A stretch of 64,000 bases of DNA from Aquimarina amphilecti. Its GTDB lineage: Bacteria; Bacteroidota; Bacteroidia; Flavobacteriales; Flavobacteriaceae. The stretch spans positions 434,001 to 498,000 of the forward strand of contig NZ_FOAB01000005.1 in NCBI RefSeq assembly GCF_900109375.1, in the 5' to 3' direction. Made by a program: the position numbers and the translations under genes. Shown here piece by piece: positions 52,450-61,652 of this stretch (positions are counted from its first letter, which is position 1; every line of letters begins with the position of its first letter). Under the pieces are notes generated by a model. That model ran no database searches. It was not told where the DNA came from and saw only the letters and a list, made by a program, of their open reading frames with translations.

Positions 52450-55400
52450 ATGATGCGTATACTATTTTCTAATTGCGTAGCCCTCTTTTTATTTACATTT
52501 AGCTATGGTCAAACTGTTACTTTTCAAACTGATGATGGTTTAACAGCAAAGACAGTCTGTAAAGGAACCGAAATTCAATTGAATTTGGATATAGATCCTC
52601 CAAGACCTTCAGGAGGAACTAGTACCTACAACGTTCAGTGGGAAAAAACAATCAACCCAACATTTATAAGAAATTGTCCATTCCCTAGTGGTGATGGTTC
52701 CTGTTCTTTTTATCGGGAGACACCTTTAGAAACAACGACATATACTGTTACTGTTAATGGAGGTTCTTCTGGCTCAGTTAGGAGTACTGTAACTGTAACA
52801 GTAGAAGAAGTACCTAATCCAGGTTTAAATACAACGATGTTTCTATGTGGTAGAACTGGTGTGATTAATTTATTTGATGAATTAGATGGGGGACCAGAAG
52901 CTGGAGGTGTTTGGAGTAATGGGACAGGAACATATGATACTGCAGATCCTAATGGAGGAGCTTTTACGTATACTATTGATAATGGAGCAGCGTGTCCTCC
53001 TGTTAGTGCTATAATAACTGTAAAGCCATGTGGAAATAATGATTCGGATAATGACGGAGTTCCTGATACAACAGATAATGATGATGACAACGATGGTATT
53101 CCTGATACAATAGAGGACGGTTTTTGTACGGCAACTACAACGACACCAATTTTTGTTTTAGAAGAAGATTTTGGTTTTGGAGGTCCAACCCGAAGCAGAT
53201 ATGCAGAAGGGTTAGGGTTAACTTATAATCCTGTGTTGCCACAAGATATTAATGGAAATGATGGAGAATATAACGTTGCTACTTCTACTCACTATCGAAC
53301 AAATGTAGGTTTTGATGCTACATTTCTGGCCACAGATCTTGTTGGAGATATTGATGCCGATGGAAACACAGATGGTAGGTACTTAGCAATAAATATGAAA
53401 TCAAGTGCTTTTGCAGATTTACCTGTTTTTGTGGCAGAAAATCTACCAGTTACTCCTGGTCTTGAATATAACTTTAGCATGTCTATTGCTAGTTTAAATA
53501 ATAATGCTGGTGAGTTACCTGCGAACTTAACTATAGAAGTTTTAGATCAAGTTGCTGGGACTCCTCTTTTTAGTGAAAATTCTGGTGAAATAGCGAATGG
53601 CTCCGATGCTTGGATTCTGGTAGAAGATACTTTTATTGCTCCTGCCGGTGTTAATATTGTTACAATACGAGTAATTAACAGACAAGGAACGGATGGTAAT
53701 GGTAATGACATTGGTATTGATAATATTTTTTTATCGACAAATGCTTGTGACTTTGATCGTGACGGAATCCCAAATTCTCAAGATTTGGATGCTGATAATG
53801 ATGGTATTTATGATATTGTAGAATCTGGAAACGCAGCAGCTGATGTAAATGGAGATGGACGTTTTGATGGAGCGATTAATGCAGATGGTACATCTACTAC
53901 TGTAGTTCATAATGTTATTAATTCTGATACAGATTCTAATCAAAACTTTCTCGATATCGATTCAGATGGCGATGGGATTATTGATAATATAGAAGGACAG
54001 TTAACAGTTGGATATATTGCACCAAGTGGTGTGGATGGAGATTTTAATGGAGTAGATGATAGTTATGATACGAATGGTACTGTAATAACTCCAGTAAATT
54101 CCAACACGAATGCAGCTCCTGATTATATAGATCTAAACTCGGATCCTATATCAGGAGATTGTTTAGAGGATACTATAGAAGCATATGATATAGATCAGGA
54201 TGGAATCCCTAACACTATAGCGGATGGTTCTGATATAGATGGTGATGGTTTGGATAATGCATTTGATACAGTTGTATTAGATAGGCTAACTGTCGGAACA
54301 AATGCTAATAATGGAGGTACAGTTCCTACTGATTTTCCTAATAACCATAATCCCTTAACAGTAGAGAGAGATTGGAGAGAAGAAATAGGGGACGTTGATG
54401 TCGACCCTCTAACTATTACTATATGTGATCCTGTCAATTTATTTGATGAATTACCAGTAGGTACATTAACCACAGGAACCTGGAGTGTTCCTGCAATGGG
54501 TACAGCGCTTACAGGAGGACATTTAGGAACATTAGATCCTACTGTTACCGGTATTTTAGATGGAGTATATATATATACGCTACCTGTATTATCTGCTGGT
54601 TGTCCACCAATTAGATACTTAATAGATGTTACAATTGATGATGTTTGTCAATGTCCAGATATAGATGAACCTATTGTACCAGCTGGACCAATAACAACGT
54701 GTATAGATGCAACACCATTACCTTCTGTAACAGTTACACTTGCTCCAGGTTTAGAAGGACGTTGGTATCTTGCGGATGGAGTAACTCCTATTGCTCGAGC
54801 CCAAAATACAGATACATTTACACCAGAAATTGGCGAATTAGTATTAGGAGATAATATATTTAGAGTAGAAGCCTATGACCCTGTTGAAATGTGTACGAGT
54901 GATTTGGTAGATGTTATATTTACGGTTACAGCTCCACCAGAAGCAGGAGAACCAAATGATACACCTCCGATACCAGTTGCTTTGTGTGAAGGAGATACTA
55001 CTGTTGTTAATCTGTTCGATGAATTAACTGGAGAAGATGCGGGAGGCGTATGGACTGATGCTATGATGACGGTAATTCCCGGTGGTACAATTACCGCGGA
55101 TACTAATATTGAAGGTGATTATACATATACAGTAACGAGTAATGGGTGTACCGATACTGCAGTAATATCTGTAACTATCAGTACAGTGCCTACACTAGTG
55201 TTTGGATCTACAACATGTGCTACTAACCGAACGACCTATGATGTGTCATTTACTACCAATGGTACTTGGGATATTTCAATAGACCCAGTTAATGAAGGTA
55301 CTATTGATGTTACTAATTCAATGATTACTGGAATTACAGATGGAGTTGATGTAATAATAACAGCAACAAATCCTAGTAATACTGATTGTGTAGCAACTTT

Positions 55401-56847
55401 AATGGTTACTGCTCCGGATTGTAGTTGTCCAGATATTGTGGAACCTACAAACCCGAGTAATGAAAGTATTTGTATTGGTTCTACGGCGCCAGTGTTATCG
55501 GTAGATGTATTACCGGGTCAAACGGCAAACTGGTATGATCAAGACGGAAATTCATTACTAATGAATAGTACCACTTATACTCCAACGGATACTGCAGCTG
55601 GTGATTATATATATAGGGTAGAAGCTTTTGATACAACAGAAAATTGTGCCAGTGATCGTATTGATGTTTTTTATCAGATTTTGGATATTCCGGTTATTGA
55701 TCCTATTGATCCAATTGCAGCCTGTGAATCTTATGAACTACCGTCACTGATAGTTGGAAATTACTTTACACAAATGAATGGTGCAGGTGCTCAACTTAAT
55801 GCTGGAGAAATAATTAGTGCGAGTCAGGTGATTTATGTATACGCAGAAACAGGAACAACGCCTAATTGCTTTGATGAGGAAACCCTTGATATTACCATAA
55901 ATCCCTTACCTAATCCAGTAGCTCCAACTAATCCAGGAGATCGTTTTTGCGAAAGCTATACGTTGCCTACGTTACAAAGTGGGCAAAGTTATTATACGGG
56001 ATCTAATGGGAATGGTACACAGTTAAATGCGGGAGATGTTATACAAGAAAGTCAAACAATTTTTTTACGAGAAGTTGATGGGAACAATTGCGAAAATGAA
56101 GTTCAGTTTTTTGTAGAAATTATAAATATTGAAGAGTTAGAAATTGAATCAGGAGTTATATGTGTAGGACCAGCTACGATTACTTCTTTTATAATTAATA
56201 CAGAATTAAGTGAAATAGACTTTTCATTTGAATGGAGTTTTGAGGGAAGTATAATTCCCGGAGCTACTCAATCTTTTTACGAAGCTACACAACCAGGAAC
56301 ATATGCAGTAACCTATACAGATGTAGTATCCATGTGTACAGAAACGTCAGAGGTAATAATTATAGGTGTTAGTGATCCAGAAAGTTTAGATCTTCAATTA
56401 TCTGCAGGAGCATTTTCCGACAGTACTGATATTATCGCCACAGTTGTTGGAGATAGTATTTATGAGTATGTATTAGATAATGGAAGCCCTCAAGAAAGTA
56501 ACATATTTACGAATGTTTCGCTAGGGTTGCATGAAGTAACTGCAATAGATATAAATGGATGTGGTTCAATCACAGCATCCATATTTGTAGTAGGTTTTCC
56601 AAATTTCTTTACTCCTAATAATGATGGGATTAATGATCAATGGGGTGTAATAGGAAATGCGGATACACCAGAAATGGACATTTTTATTTTTGATAGGTAT
56701 GGAAAACTACTTCAGCAACTAAATAGAGATAATCAATGGGATGGAACTTATGGCGGTAAGCCTCTACCAGCTAATGATTATTGGTTTGTAGCAGAATTTA
56801 GAGATGGATCAGCTACTTACAGAAGACACTTTACACTAAAACGATAA
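52450..56847 (+). CDS. Giant secreted adhesin-like protein with T9SS type-B C-terminal domain
   Basis: 1465 residues from the Met pair at 52450. A signal peptide ends at SYGQ. Three units beginning VINLFDELDGGPEAGGVW, VNLFDELPVGTLTTGTW and VNLFDELTGEDAGGVW recur, and calcium-binding thrombospondin type 3-like repeats (DSDNDGVPDTTDNDDDNDGIPD and others) fill about 195-615. CxCPDI modules recur at about 735 and 1000. The C-terminal 85 residues (FPNFFTPNNDGINDQWGVIG ... YRRHFTLKR) are the gliding-motility-associated CHU_C type-B sorting signal. It should leave through the type IX system. The PorP/SprF-like gene follows with 1 base overlap in the frame or 35 bases to its ATG. Confidence 0.93.
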   Translation: MMRILFSNCVALFLFTFSYGQTVTFQTDDGLTAKTVCKGTEIQLNLDIDPPRPSGGTSTYNVQWEKTINPTFIRNCPFPSGDGSCSFYRETPLETTTYTVTVNGGSSGSVRSTVTVTVEEVPNPGLNTTMFLCGRTGVINLFDELDGGPEAGGVWSNGTGTYDTADPNGGAFTYTIDNGAACPPVSAIITVKPCGNNDSDNDGVPDTTDNDDDNDGIPDTIEDGFCTATTTTPIFVLEEDFGFGGPTRSRYAEGLGLTYNPVLPQDINGNDGEYNVATSTHYRTNVGFDATFLATDLVGDIDADGNTDGRYLAINMKSSAFADLPVFVAENLPVTPGLEYNFSMSIASLNNNAGELPANLTIEVLDQVAGTPLFSENSGEIANGSDAWILVEDTFIAPAGVNIVTIRVINRQGTDGNGNDIGIDNIFLSTNACDFDRDGIPNSQDLDADNDGIYDIVESGNAAADVNGDGRFDGAINADGTSTTVVHNVINSDTDSNQNFLDIDSDGDGIIDNIEGQLTVGYIAPSGVDGDFNGVDDSYDTNGTVITPVNSNTNAAPDYIDLNSDPISGDCLEDTIEAYDIDQDGIPNTIADGSDIDGDGLDNAFDTVVLDRLTVGTNANNGGTVPTDFPNNHNPLTVERDWREEIGDVDVDPLTITICDPVNLFDELPVGTLTTGTWSVPAMGTALTGGHLGTLDPTVTGILDGVYIYTLPVLSAGCPPIRYLIDVTIDDVCQCPDIDEPIVPAGPITTCIDATPLPSVTVTLAPGLEGRWYLADGVTPIARAQNTDTFTPEIGELVLGDNIFRVEAYDPVEMCTSDLVDVIFTVTAPPEAGEPNDTPPIPVALCEGDTTVVNLFDELTGEDAGGVWTDAMMTVIPGGTITADTNIEGDYTYTVTSNGCTDTAVISVTISTVPTLVFGSTTCATNRTTYDVSFTTNGTWDISIDPVNEGTIDVTNSMITGITDGVDVIITATNPSNTDCVATLMVTAPDCSCPDIVEPTNPSNESICIGSTAPVLSVDVLPGQTANWYDQDGNSLLMNSTTYTPTDTAAGDYIYRVEAFDTTENCASDRIDVFYQILDIPVIDPIDPIAACESYELPSLIVGNYFTQMNGAGAQLNAGEIISASQVIYVYAETGTTPNCFDEETLDITINPLPNPVAPTNPGDRFCESYTLPTLQSGQSYYTGSNGNGTQLNAGDVIQESQTIFLREVDGNNCENEVQFFVEIINIEELEIESGVICVGPATITSFIINTELSEIDFSFEWSFEGSIIPGATQSFYEATQPGTYAVTYTDVVSMCTETSEVIIIGVSDPESLDLQLSAGAFSDSTDIIATVVGDSIYEYVLDNGSPQESNIFTNVSLGLHEVTAIDINGCGSITASIFVVGFPNFFTPNNDGINDQWGVIGNADTPEMDIFIFDRYGKLLQQLNRDNQWDGTYGGKPLPANDYWFVAEFRDGSATYRRHFTLKR

Positions 56848-56882
56848 TGAGAAAATTGTTTTTCTATTACAAAACAAGCAAA

Positions 56883-57881
56883 ATGAAATTTATAAAAATA
56901 TATCTAGCAGCGATGATGACATTGTTGTTTATAAGATTTGGGAATGCCCAAGAGGGGTTATCTATATATTCAGATTATCTTACAGATAATTATTATTTAT
57001 TACATCCATCAATGGCTGGAGCTGCTAACTGTTCTCAGGTTCGACTAACAGGTCGAAGAAATTGGGTCGGGCAAGAAGATAGTCCAGGATTATATACGGC
57101 AGCATATAATGGAAGAATAGGTGATTCTCAATCAGGAATTGGCGCTATTGTATATAATGATAAAAATGGTTTCTCTTCTCAAACAGGAGGATACGTTACT
57201 TATGCACATCATTTGATGTTCTCTAGAAGTGAGGTAGATCTAAATCAATTATCTTTTGGATTAAGCGCAGGAGTAATTCAATATAGGTTAGATCAGACTA
57301 GATTTGATCCTAATGACCCTTTAGTCGGACCGGGATCTATAAGTGAAAGTGAATTTAATATGGATATTGGATTTTCTTATAATTTATATAATTTTTATAC
57401 TCATTTTACTGTAAAGAATCTTTTGAAAAATTCTGGAGTTAATAATGATTTGCAGGTGGCAAATAACCTAAGAAACTATCTGGTGTCTGTAGGTTATGTA
57501 ATTGATCGTCCAGGGAAAACCTTTTCATATGAACCGTCTATTTTATATTCTTATAGAGAAGGAATTGGACAATCTACTATTGATTTTAATATGAAAGTTT
57601 ATAGTGATCTGAACTTTGGTAAACTATGGGGAGGATTATCATATAGAAGAAGTTTTGATTCTATAGATTTTATAGAAGGCGAAGAGATAAAAAGTCAAAA
57701 CCTAAGTTATGTGACTCCTTTTGTTGGGGTGAATTTTGGGAAATATATGGTTGCATATACCTATTCTTATCAATCAAATCCTATAACATTCAATAGTGGT
57801 GGTTTTCATCAAATAACATTGGGGATAGATTTTTCTTGTAGAGCAAAAAAATATGCTTGTTATTGTCCTTGGGTAGAATAA
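56883..57881 (+). CDS. PorP/SprF-like type IX secretion membrane protein
   Basis: 332 residues from the ATG at 56883 (MKFIKIYLAAMM), which begins a signal peptide ending FGNAQ. The start of the mature part (SIYSDYLTDNYYLLHPSMAGAANCSQVRLTGRRNWVGQ) is the PorP/SprF signature, followed by beta-strand-rich sequence of an outer-membrane barrel. The CTD-containing protein gene directly upstream is the usual partner: SprF-type proteins help export a specific type-B client. Pairing by adjacency is the main argument here. Confidence 0.92.
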   Translation: MKFIKIYLAAMMTLLFIRFGNAQEGLSIYSDYLTDNYYLLHPSMAGAANCSQVRLTGRRNWVGQEDSPGLYTAAYNGRIGDSQSGIGAIVYNDKNGFSSQTGGYVTYAHHLMFSRSEVDLNQLSFGLSAGVIQYRLDQTRFDPNDPLVGPGSISESEFNMDIGFSYNLYNFYTHFTVKNLLKNSGVNNDLQVANNLRNYLVSVGYVIDRPGKTFSYEPSILYSYREGIGQSTIDFNMKVYSDLNFGKLWGGLSYRRSFDSIDFIEGEEIKSQNLSYVTPFVGVNFGKYMVAYTYSYQSNPITFNSGGFHQITLGIDFSCRAKKYACYCPWVE

Positions 57882-58120
57882 AAAGAGTGTTTTCTGATAA
57901 TTTTTTAGAGAAATGAATGGTAAGAATTTAGTTTCTTTCTATCAAAATATTGCTTGTCGAATTTTAGGTGATATTTTAAAACACCAAATAAGAAAGGTTG
58001 AATATTATGTTATAGTTAACTTCTTTACTTGGGATTAAAATAGTTTGATCTTTATTTAAAGAAGGGGTAACATCAAGTTTATTGTGGTAAAATATTTTTG
58101 AAGAAAAATAAATACACACA

Positions 58121-59851
58121 ATGAATAGAAGAAGTTTTTTTGAAAAATCTATGTTAGTTGCTGGAGGTTTTATGATTGCTCCTATGTACATCAGTTGTAA
58201 TAACGATGATGATATGGAGATCAGTATTCCGGACCTTAGTACAGATAATTTTTTTGAAGGAGTAGCAAGTTTTGACCCCACAGATTCTAAAGTTATTATA
58301 TGGACACGATTCACTCCGGATACTGGTAGTTCTAATATTACAATTAATTGGCAAATTGCTTTAGACCAAAATTTTGATGATGTATTAAGAAGTGGAGAGT
58401 TTGTAACTGGAGCAGATAGGGATTATACCGTAGCAATTGATGTTCAAGAATTACCCTCTAATAGTAAATTTTATTATCGATTTTTTGACTTAGGAACGCA
58501 AACAACTTCAGTAATCGGTGAAACAATTACGCTTCCTGCGTCTGGGGATACAGTGACGGATGTGAAACTAGCTGTTTGTTCATGTGCAAACTTTGCAGCA
58601 GGGTTATTTAATGTATATGGAGCGATGGCTAATTCGGAGGCGGACGTAATAGTTCATTTGGGAGATTATATCTATGAATATGGAGAAGGGGAGTATGGAA
58701 CTAATGAGAATACTGTAGCCTTAGATAGAGTTCATAATCCAGCAAATGAAATTATATCACTTACAGATTATCGAGCAAGGTATAAGCAATATAGAAGTGA
58801 TGCTCAACTACAATTAGTACATCAAAAAAAACCATTTATTTGTGTGTGGGATGATCACGAAGTTACCAATGATGCGTACAAGGACGGCGCAGAGAACCAT
58901 CAAGATTCTGAAGGTTCTTATGAAACAAGAAAACAAACGGCAATACAGGTGTATAGCGAATTCTTACCATTACGATCTACTGATCCATCTAAGATCTATA
59001 GATCATTTGATTTTGGGAGTGTGCTAAGTTTACATATGCTAGATACACGAATTATAGGAAGAGATAAACAACTTTCTTACGATGATTTCTTTAGTCCAAC
59101 TACAGGATTGGATGCTGTTGCTTTTCAAGCAGCACTTCAGGATCCAAGTAGAACGTTATTAGGATCAGAACAGTTAAGTTGGTTGTCTGGAGCAGTTTCT
59201 GCAAGTAATGCTAACTGGCAAGTTTTAGGGCAGCAGGTATTAATGGGTAAGATGTTTATGCCGGCAGAGCTTTTAATTTTAATAGGGACTCTTGTTGCAG
59301 AAATAGGCGCTCTAGGCAGTGCAACTCCAGAAACGGCTTTGGCTTTTCAAACTGCGTTAACGGATTTAACAGCTATAAAATCTAGGCTTTTAGCAGGTGA
59401 TCCAACCCTAACACCAGAAGAGATTGCAAGGGTGCAAACAGTTATTCCTTATAACCTAGATGCATGGGATGGATATTTTATAGAGAGAGAGCAACTTTTT
59501 GCTATGTTAGGAGGAAAGAAAACAGTTTGTCTTGCTGGTGACACGCATAATGCTTGGTATAGTAAGTTAAAAGATGTGAGTGGTAAAGAAATAGGAGTAG
59601 AGTTCGCTACATCTTCAGTTTCTTCTCCAGGGTTTGAGGGCTTTTTAGGAGTTGATGCAAATCAAACGGTAGGTTTTCAGCAAGCGCTAGCGTTATTAAT
59701 AGACGATTTACAATATATGGATGCTACGCAAAGAGGATTTTTACAAGTTACCTTTTCGTCAAGTAGCAGTGAGGCGCAATGGAATTTTATAAATACCATA
59801 GCTGCTGAAAATTATACTGTAACTGTTGGAGAAACAGTTTCGTATAGCTAA
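58121..59851 (+). CDS. PhoD-like alkaline phosphatase, Tat-type lipoprotein
   Basis: 576 residues. The N-terminus NRRSFFEKSM is a twin-arginine motif, followed by a hydrophobic stretch and a Cys in MYISCNND, so it is probably a Tat-exported lipoprotein. The core contains the PhoD motifs VHLGDYIYEYGEGEYG, WDDHEVTNDAYKDGAENH, HMLDTRIIGRD and CLAGDTHNAW, covering metal ligands of the Fe/Ca site. It hydrolyses phosphate mono- or diesters outside the cytoplasm. A terminator follows. Confidence 0.95.
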   Translation: MNRRSFFEKSMLVAGGFMIAPMYISCNNDDDMEISIPDLSTDNFFEGVASFDPTDSKVIIWTRFTPDTGSSNITINWQIALDQNFDDVLRSGEFVTGADRDYTVAIDVQELPSNSKFYYRFFDLGTQTTSVIGETITLPASGDTVTDVKLAVCSCANFAAGLFNVYGAMANSEADVIVHLGDYIYEYGEGEYGTNENTVALDRVHNPANEIISLTDYRARYKQYRSDAQLQLVHQKKPFICVWDDHEVTNDAYKDGAENHQDSEGSYETRKQTAIQVYSEFLPLRSTDPSKIYRSFDFGSVLSLHMLDTRIIGRDKQLSYDDFFSPTTGLDAVAFQAALQDPSRTLLGSEQLSWLSGAVSASNANWQVLGQQVLMGKMFMPAELLILIGTLVAEIGALGSATPETALAFQTALTDLTAIKSRLLAGDPTLTPEEIARVQTVIPYNLDAWDGYFIEREQLFAMLGGKKTVCLAGDTHNAWYSKLKDVSGKEIGVEFATSSVSSPGFEGFLGVDANQTVGFQQALALLIDDLQYMDATQRGFLQVTFSSSSSEAQWNFINTIAAENYTVTVGETVSYS

Positions 59852-59878
59852 GAATGTTTTTGTTTATAAGTAAGAAGT

Positions 59879-59909
59879 AAAAACGCAACCTGAGTAGGTT
59901 GCGTTTTTT
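59879..59909 (+). terminator. Terminator of the phoD-like gene
   Basis: AAAAACGCAACC (59879-59890) and GGTTGCGTTTTT (59897-59908) form a perfect 12-base stem with a 6-base loop and a T-run. It lies between convergent genes. Confidence 0.9.
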
Positions 59910-59935
59910 ATAAGACTATTAGAGAAGATAGAATG

Positions 59936-61507
59936 TTATTCTACATTACAATTCGTTAACTCTTTGCAGAAACGAAGTAAATCTTCTTGATTGTTTTTAT
60001 ACTCTTTGTTAGCTATTTTTTCTTGCACTACAGTACATCCTTCAGCCAATTTGGTAAGATTTTTTTTAAATCCAAAAACATAACCAGTAGACATAGTAGA
60101 TTTACCTTTTTCACTTCCCGCGGGAAGAATAACTAGTTCCTTATTATTAAATAGATATAAATTTATCTTTTCAGATTCGAATAGAACTTTACATAACTTA
60201 TCAGTTGCACCACCAAGTATCATTTGACCAGCATCTACTTCACCATTCTTAATTGAAGATTCTTTAAATTTAATATTTCTGTAATGATCTCCATCTATGA
60301 ATACAAGCTCTTTACATTTTTTAGCTTTTCGAACTCTAGTTCCAAAAGGTTTTCCGTTCTGATCGTATTCTACGGTTTTTAGACTGTAGGCAATTTTACT
60401 GATATCTGAGGTTTTGATGTCTACAAGGGTAGTGTCATTTTCCTTTGTAATTAGATACGCCTGATTAACCTCTATGTCTTCACTTAAGTCACTTTGTTCT
60501 TTTTGACTGCTTAGATCTTCAGTTACAACCTCAAAATGTCTAGATTTTGTTTCATTTGCCTTAAATTTCTCAATAAGTTGGTCTGCAATTCTATTAAAGT
60601 ACTTACCATCACTTTTGTCATAATCATTGTCGATTATTTTCTGCGCATATTCTTTAACTTTTTCAGGCTCATCTAGGTAATAATAGATTTTTGCGATGTT
60701 GTAGTAACTTGCATATCGTACTTTACGTATTTTTCTTTTCTTACCTTGATAATTTGGAATTACACTATTAAAATAATCGATCACCGGCAGTACTTCTATT
60801 TTGAGAGAATCAATAGATGTATTGTATTTCATTTTCTCAAAAGCTGATTTTAGTGTTTGATATGCTTCCTGATGTTTTGCAAATTCTGGATGTTTTTTAG
60901 ATCTTAAAATCCAGAAAAATTCTCGTTCATGAGATTCAATATCATAACCATATGTACTAGTAAGATGACCTCTAGCAGAGCTTAGAAACTGTGACTTATG
61001 ACTGCTCTTATATTTGTCTCTAAGGTTGTAACGGTTATTGTTATAGTAGTCTTGTGCTTTTTTATAAGTGCTAAACTCGCCACTGCTATGAGTTTCACTT
61101 TCAGAATAGCTTTTTTCGTAAGCGTTTGCATTTGTCGCATTGTTAACTGATAACGTAGCTGACGAAGAATAATTTACATTGGCGGTATAAGTGTAACTTA
61201 CAGATAATACTTTACCGTCTTTGTCCTTTTTTTCGTGTTTTTCTTTCTTAATGTCAACAGTTCCGATTTTGGTGCCATGAAATTTATAGCTGATGTCTAG
61301 AGTTCCTCCTGTTTTTACTTTAGAGAAACCTGGAATAGTAATAGAACTGGTATTAATAGAATACGTTCTTTTACTATCATCAAGAATGGGTTTAGAGGGT
61401 AGATTTACATAAGAAGTCCTGAAGTTTTCTCGATCTATATTAGCACTTTGTGCAATTGATATAGTACATACGAGTGACGCGATACAAGAAAGTAGAATTT
61501 GTTTCAT
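59936..61507 (-). CDS. Secreted protein of unknown function
   Basis: 523 residues. A signal peptide (about 1-19, ending SIAQ) is followed by a beta-rich part (about 20-130) with many Ser/Thr/Tyr, then a helical part with one TPR-like unit (RYASYYNIAKIYYYLDEPEKVKEYAQKII), and a C-terminal part (about 350-523) with repeated Lys/Phe patterns. No domain was recognised. It has no type IX C-terminal signal, so it is probably periplasmic or outer-membrane associated. The lysS terminator precedes its promoter region. Confidence 0.7.
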   Translation of the reverse strand: MKQILLSCIASLVCTISIAQSANIDRENFRTSYVNLPSKPILDDSKRTYSINTSSITIPGFSKVKTGGTLDISYKFHGTKIGTVDIKKEKHEKKDKDGKVLSVSYTYTANVNYSSSATLSVNNATNANAYEKSYSESETHSSGEFSTYKKAQDYYNNNRYNLRDKYKSSHKSQFLSSARGHLTSTYGYDIESHEREFFWILRSKKHPEFAKHQEAYQTLKSAFEKMKYNTSIDSLKIEVLPVIDYFNSVIPNYQGKKRKIRKVRYASYYNIAKIYYYLDEPEKVKEYAQKIIDNDYDKSDGKYFNRIADQLIEKFKANETKSRHFEVVTEDLSSQKEQSDLSEDIEVNQAYLITKENDTTLVDIKTSDISKIAYSLKTVEYDQNGKPFGTRVRKAKKCKELVFIDGDHYRNIKFKESSIKNGEVDAGQMILGGATDKLCKVLFESEKINLYLFNNKELVILPAGSEKGKSTMSTGYVFGFKKNLTKLAEGCTVVQEKIANKEYKNNQEDLLRFCKELTNCNVE

Positions 61508-61535
61508 TAAATAGGGGCTTTTTTTATTAAAAGCG

Positions 61536-61543
61536 CGAAAATA
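61536..61543 (-). promoter_or_regulatory. Promoter-like box of the secreted unknown protein
   Basis: The minus strand reads TATTTTCG, a TAnnTTnG-type box 28 bases upstream of the ATG. No TTG at -33. Confidence 0.35.
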
Positions 61544-61600
61544 GTTAAAAAAACGTTAATAAAACTACGCGTTTGTGATTTTTAGAGTTTTCATAAAAGC

Positions 61601-61634
61601 AAAAAGCGTGTTTATTTTTTAATAAACACGCTTT
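61601..61634 (-). terminator. Terminator of lysS
   Basis: AAAGCGTGTTTATT (61603-61616) and AATAAACACGCTTT (61621-61634) form a perfect 14-base stem with a 4-base loop; five T follow on the minus strand. It lies 18 bases past the lysS stop. Confidence 0.88.
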
Positions 61635-61652
61635 CATATATAATTAAATGAT

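Noticed and set aside
52209..52472. Plus-strand frame of 87 codons before the giant secreted protein
   Set aside because: Overlaps the next start in another frame, with no signal peptide or family resemblance; the region is better read as a leader.
53041..54270. Short tandem DNA repeats in the giant gene
   Set aside because: They are the nucleotide trace of Asp-rich thrombospondin type 3-like protein repeats, not a CRISPR array or satellite.
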